Source of the DNA: an uncultured Bacilli bacterium
GTDB lineage: Bacteria; Bacillota_I; Bacilli_A; RF39; UBA660
DNA length: 15,944 bases
Assembly (NCBI GenBank): GCA_947627145.1
Contig: CANQUW010000017.1
Span: 1 to 15,944 of the forward strand
Reading direction: 5' to 3'
Position numbers and translations under genes: made by a program. Below are positions 14,389-15,944 of the stretch, piece by piece. The notes beneath the pieces are model-generated. The model worked only from the letters and a program-made list of their open reading frames with translations. It had not been told where the DNA came from and made no database searches. Every line of letters begins with the position of its first letter. Position 1 is the stretch's first letter.

Positions 14389-15319
14389 TTTTATCTCTTA
14401 CTTTTGTCCTTTCAATTTCATCTTTAAATACTTCATCAAATCTAGGCAACTCCTTTTTTATTACATCTTGATATACATTTTTTGTATTTTCTACAGCTTT
14501 ACGAACATCTAGAATATTTACATAATTTCTATTGTCAAAGACTGCATAAGAGAACGATTCTTGCATTAGAGTTAAAACGATATCAGGGTATCTTGAACCT
14601 ATTTCATATATTCTTCTAAATTCACTTGTTAAATCTGTTAAAAATTCAGCTATTTTTTGTCTTACAAAAGGACTGTATTTCATTTTAACTCCAGTTCTTT
14701 TTTCTATTTTAGGAATAGTTCCTACTACTATACGGATAGTTTCATTTCTATCAGGTTCTTCTACATTAACTCTTTGGAAACGTCTTGTGAAAGCTTTATC
14801 TCTTAAAATAAATCTTTCATATTCTTCTGAAGTTGTTGCACCTATTACTTTGATATCTCCTCTATCTAGTCCGGGTTTAAACATATTAGCAAAGTCAAGT
14901 GCATCTCCTTTAGCACCCATTAGAGTATGAATCTCATCTATAAATAATATTAAGTTTTTATATCTTTTTAATTCATCAATTAAGTTTTGTATTTTAGATT
15001 CTCCTGTTACTGGGTCTATTCCAAGTAATGCAGACGTATTAATTTTTACTACTCTATAGTCTTTTAAGGCATTTGGAATGTTTCCTATTTGAATACGATA
15101 CGCAATACCTTCTACAATAGCAGTTTTTCCAACACCTGGTTTTCCAGTTAAAATAACAGATTTATCTGGTGTAAGTAGTACTAATACTGCTTCTTTTATT
15201 TCTTTTTCACGACCAATAGCGGGATTAGTAATAAACTCTTTTTCAGAAAAATCTTCTCCATAAGTTTCTATGATACTAATTCTTTTCTTTTTAATATCAA
15301 ACTTCTCTTCTCCTTGCAA
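14375..15319 (-). CDS. Stand-alone ClpA/B D1-type AAA+ ATPase
   Basis: 314 residues, starting at TTG with AGGAGGT 7 nt upstream; no nearby ATG competes. It matches one nucleotide-binding domain of the ClpA/ClpB/ClpC group: NPAIGREKEI (32-41), Walker A GKPGVGKT (59-66), Walker B LILFIDEIH (123-131), a ClpB-like FANMFKPGLDRGDIKVIGATT run (143-163) with sensor 1, and the arginine fingers RRFQRV (179-184). The Clp N-domain, middle domain, D2 domain and ClpP-binding loop are all absent. At the place of the substrate-gripping pore loop (KYRGEFE in ClpB) the sequence is GIDPVTGESK (100-109), without the aromatic residue. ATP hydrolysis is likely; threading of unfolded substrate is doubtful. It is first in the operon with the small membrane protein and glmS. 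The C-terminus (about 285-314) is a charged extension. Confidence 0.85.
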   Translation of the reverse strand: MQGEEKFDIKKKRISIIETYGEDFSEKEFITNPAIGREKEIKEAVLVLLTPDKSVILTGKPGVGKTAIVEGIAYRIQIGNIPNALKDYRVVKINTSALLGIDPVTGESKIQNLIDELKRYKNLILFIDEIHTLMGAKGDALDFANMFKPGLDRGDIKVIGATTSEEYERFILRDKAFTRRFQRVNVEEPDRNETIRIVVGTIPKIEKRTGVKMKYSPFVRQKIAEFLTDLTSEFRRIYEIGSRYPDIVLTLMQESFSYAVFDNRNYVNILDVRKAVENTKNVYQDVIKKELPRFDEVFKDEIERTKVRDKNEYK

Positions 15320-15341
15320 TTTAAAACCTCCTCTCTTATTT

Positions 15342-15350
15342 ATTATACCA
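15342..15350 (-). promoter_or_regulatory. Extended -10 promoter of the AAA+/glmS operon
   Basis: TGGTATAAT on the minus strand (15350-15342) is an extended -10 element. The -35 region is poor (TATTTC at 17-nt spacing), as is common for extended -10 promoters. It lies about 22 nt before the TTG start, after the terminator of the neighbouring Rpn-type ORF. No other promoter is visible for glmS. Confidence 0.6.
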
Positions 15351-15355
15351 CAAAG

Positions 15356-15385
15356 AAAAAAAAAGAAATAGATTATTTCTATTTC
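15356..15385 (-). terminator. Rho-independent terminator after the 83-residue Rpn-tail ORF
   Basis: GAAATAG (15365-15371) pairs with CTATTTC (15379-15385) around a 7-nt loop. On the minus strand it is followed directly by nine T residues (15364-15356). The stem starts 16 nt after the stop codon of the 83-residue ORF. Confidence 0.85.
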
Positions 15386-15401
15386 CTTTAGTTAATAGAC
15401 A

Positions 15402-15653
15402 TTATTTTAATGTATTCTTAATCTCTTCTATCTCTTCTTTAGATAATTTAGTTATTCTACTTATCATTTCTATATCTAAGTTTTCTTGTAACATAGCTTC
15501 TGCTACTTCTCTTTGGGTTTGAGAAATACCTTGTTCTATACCACGTCTTTCTCCTATAGCTTCTCTTTCTATAGACATTTGTTCTAATTCCCATTCTTTT
15601 GTGTACTTATCCAGAACTGCTTTATCATGACTTATATTTTTTTCAGCTTTCAT
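15402..15653 (-). CDS. Stand-alone C-terminal region of an Rpn/PD-(D/E)XK-nuclease-type protein
   Basis: 83 residues. The sequence has the typical tail of Rpn-family (PD-(D/E)XK nuclease/transposase) proteins: a Glu/Arg-rich helix with [13 protein letters not shown] (about 30-42), then [29 protein letters not shown], the small helical end in which a leucine-rich turn is followed by LSxEEI. The nuclease domain itself is missing. It does not look like random debris: AAAGGAG lies upstream of ATG, a TTAACT-17-TATAAT promoter lies at 15672-15700, an in-frame stop precedes the start, and a terminator follows. Residues 17 to about 42 match the downstream-located paralog exactly. In Escherichia coli a short C-terminal product made from inside rpnA counteracts the full-length nuclease, so a regulator or antitoxin role is possible. 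A truncated remnant is the plainer alternative. Confidence 0.7.
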   Translation of the reverse strand: MKAEKNISHDKAVLDKYTKEWELEQMSIEREAIGERRGIEQGISQTQREVAEAMLQENLDIEMISRITKLSKEEIEEIKNTLK

Positions 15654-15671
15654 TATTTTACTCCTTTAAAC

Positions 15672-15700
15672 ATTATATATGCTTTTTTGCATAAAGTTAA
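15672..15700 (-). promoter_or_regulatory. SigA-type promoter of the 83-residue Rpn-tail ORF
   Basis: TTAACT (15700-15695), a 17-nt spacer and TATAAT (15677-15672) on the minus strand. The spacer contains the dyad TATGC-N6-GCATA (spacer side, about 15678-15693). Confidence 0.6.
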
Positions 15701-15747
15701 CTTTTACTTAATCTTATCATATTCTATATAAATTGAAAAGAGATTAA

Positions 15748-15944
15748 TTAGATTTTTAATTCTTTCTTAATCTCTTCTATCTCTTCTTTAGATAATTTAC
15801 TATATTTAATAATCTTATTTATTGGCTCATTATCTTGTAACATAGCTTCTGCTACTTCTATTTTGTTTTGTTCTATACCACGTCTTTCTCCTATAGCTTC
15901 TCTTTCTATAGACATTTGTTCTAATTCCCATTCTTTTGTGTACT
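15748..15944 (-). CDS. 3' end of an Rpn/PD-(D/E)XK-nuclease-type gene (partial, runs off the window)
   Basis: The last 65 codons of an ORF open to the window edge, ending at TAA (15748-15750). The translation begins [17 protein letters not shown], continues through [20 protein letters not shown] and ends [15 protein letters not shown]. It is collinear with residues 17-83 of the stand-alone ORF downstream of it, with four fewer residues after RGIEQ. The 5' part, where a PD-(D/E)XK nuclease domain would be, lies outside the window, so it is unknown whether this copy is full length. Rpn-family proteins are linked to recombination, to phage defence in E. coli, and to multicopy mobile-like families in the Bacillota. 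No terminator is evident in the 47 bp before the next promoter region. Confidence 0.65.
   Translation of the reverse strand, partial: YTKEWELEQMSIEREAIGERRGIEQNKIEVAEAMLQDNEPINKIIKYSKLSKEEIEEIKKELKI

Larger units (their letters stand above)
15415..15944. repeat. Diverged direct repeat of Rpn C-terminal coding sequence
   Basis: Two copies lie about 340 bp apart. Identical blocks: 15531-15607 equals 15868-15944 (77 nt, still matching at the window edge); 15484-15510 equals 15833-15859 (27 nt); 15415-15450 equals 15764-15799 (36 nt). Copy 1 has 12 nt (four codons) more between the first two blocks. The DNA between these blocks has diverged. Confidence 0.9.

Noticed and set aside
1..15944. CRISPR array or insertion-sequence ends
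   Set aside because: No regularly spaced short repeats and no transposase gene with terminal inverted repeats were seen; the only long repeat is the Rpn-tail duplication.

Overview
The window is very AT-rich DNA from a low-GC member of the Bacillota. A cotJ spore-coat operon, TasA/camelysin-like secreted proteins and strong AGGAGG ribosome sites fit a spore-coat-bearing Bacilli or Clostridia lineage, possibly one of the gut RF39/Erysipelotrichia-like groups. The placement is inferred from gene content only. Of 17 protein genes whose stop codon lies in the window, 14 end in TAA, 3 in TAG and none in TGA. The tryptophan codons checked are TGG, so a standard code that avoids TGA fits.

Left part (1-4536, minus strand): four tandem paralogous secreted or membrane-anchored TasA/camelysin-like proteins share one good promoter (about 3055-3083) and end at a hairpin terminator (80-103). 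Upstream of them is a phosphomannomutase/phosphoglucomutase gene with its own promoter (4561-4589).

Middle (4639-6876): a two-gene cotJ operon on the minus strand encodes a protein that joins a CotJA-like segment to CotJB, followed by CotJC of the manganese-catalase family. Divergent from it on the plus strand are tRNA-His(GTG), with promoter, encoded CCA and terminator, and a membrane-anchored J-domain protein.

Central cassette (6895-11912, minus strand): four tightly packed, overlapping or nearly touching genes have one promoter (11935-11963) and end at a bidirectional terminator (6873-6898). The order of transcription is a TelA-like (toxic-anion-resistance family) protein, an unrecognised 396-residue protein, a 701-residue protein with a long coiled-coil N-terminus and a CobS/MoxR-like AAA+ domain, and a 289-residue protein resembling an uncharacterised phage-associated family. 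This is the best candidate here for an undescribed system.

Right part (12182-15944, minus strand): a three-gene operon carries a stand-alone ClpA/B-type AAA+ domain, a small four-helix membrane protein and glmS, which makes glucosamine-6-phosphate for the cell wall. It is driven from an extended -10 promoter at 15342-15350. Beyond it lie two tandem Rpn/PD-(D/E)XK-nuclease-type C-terminal regions. One is a stand-alone 83-residue ORF with its own promoter, ribosome site and terminator. The other is the 3' end of a gene that runs off the window.
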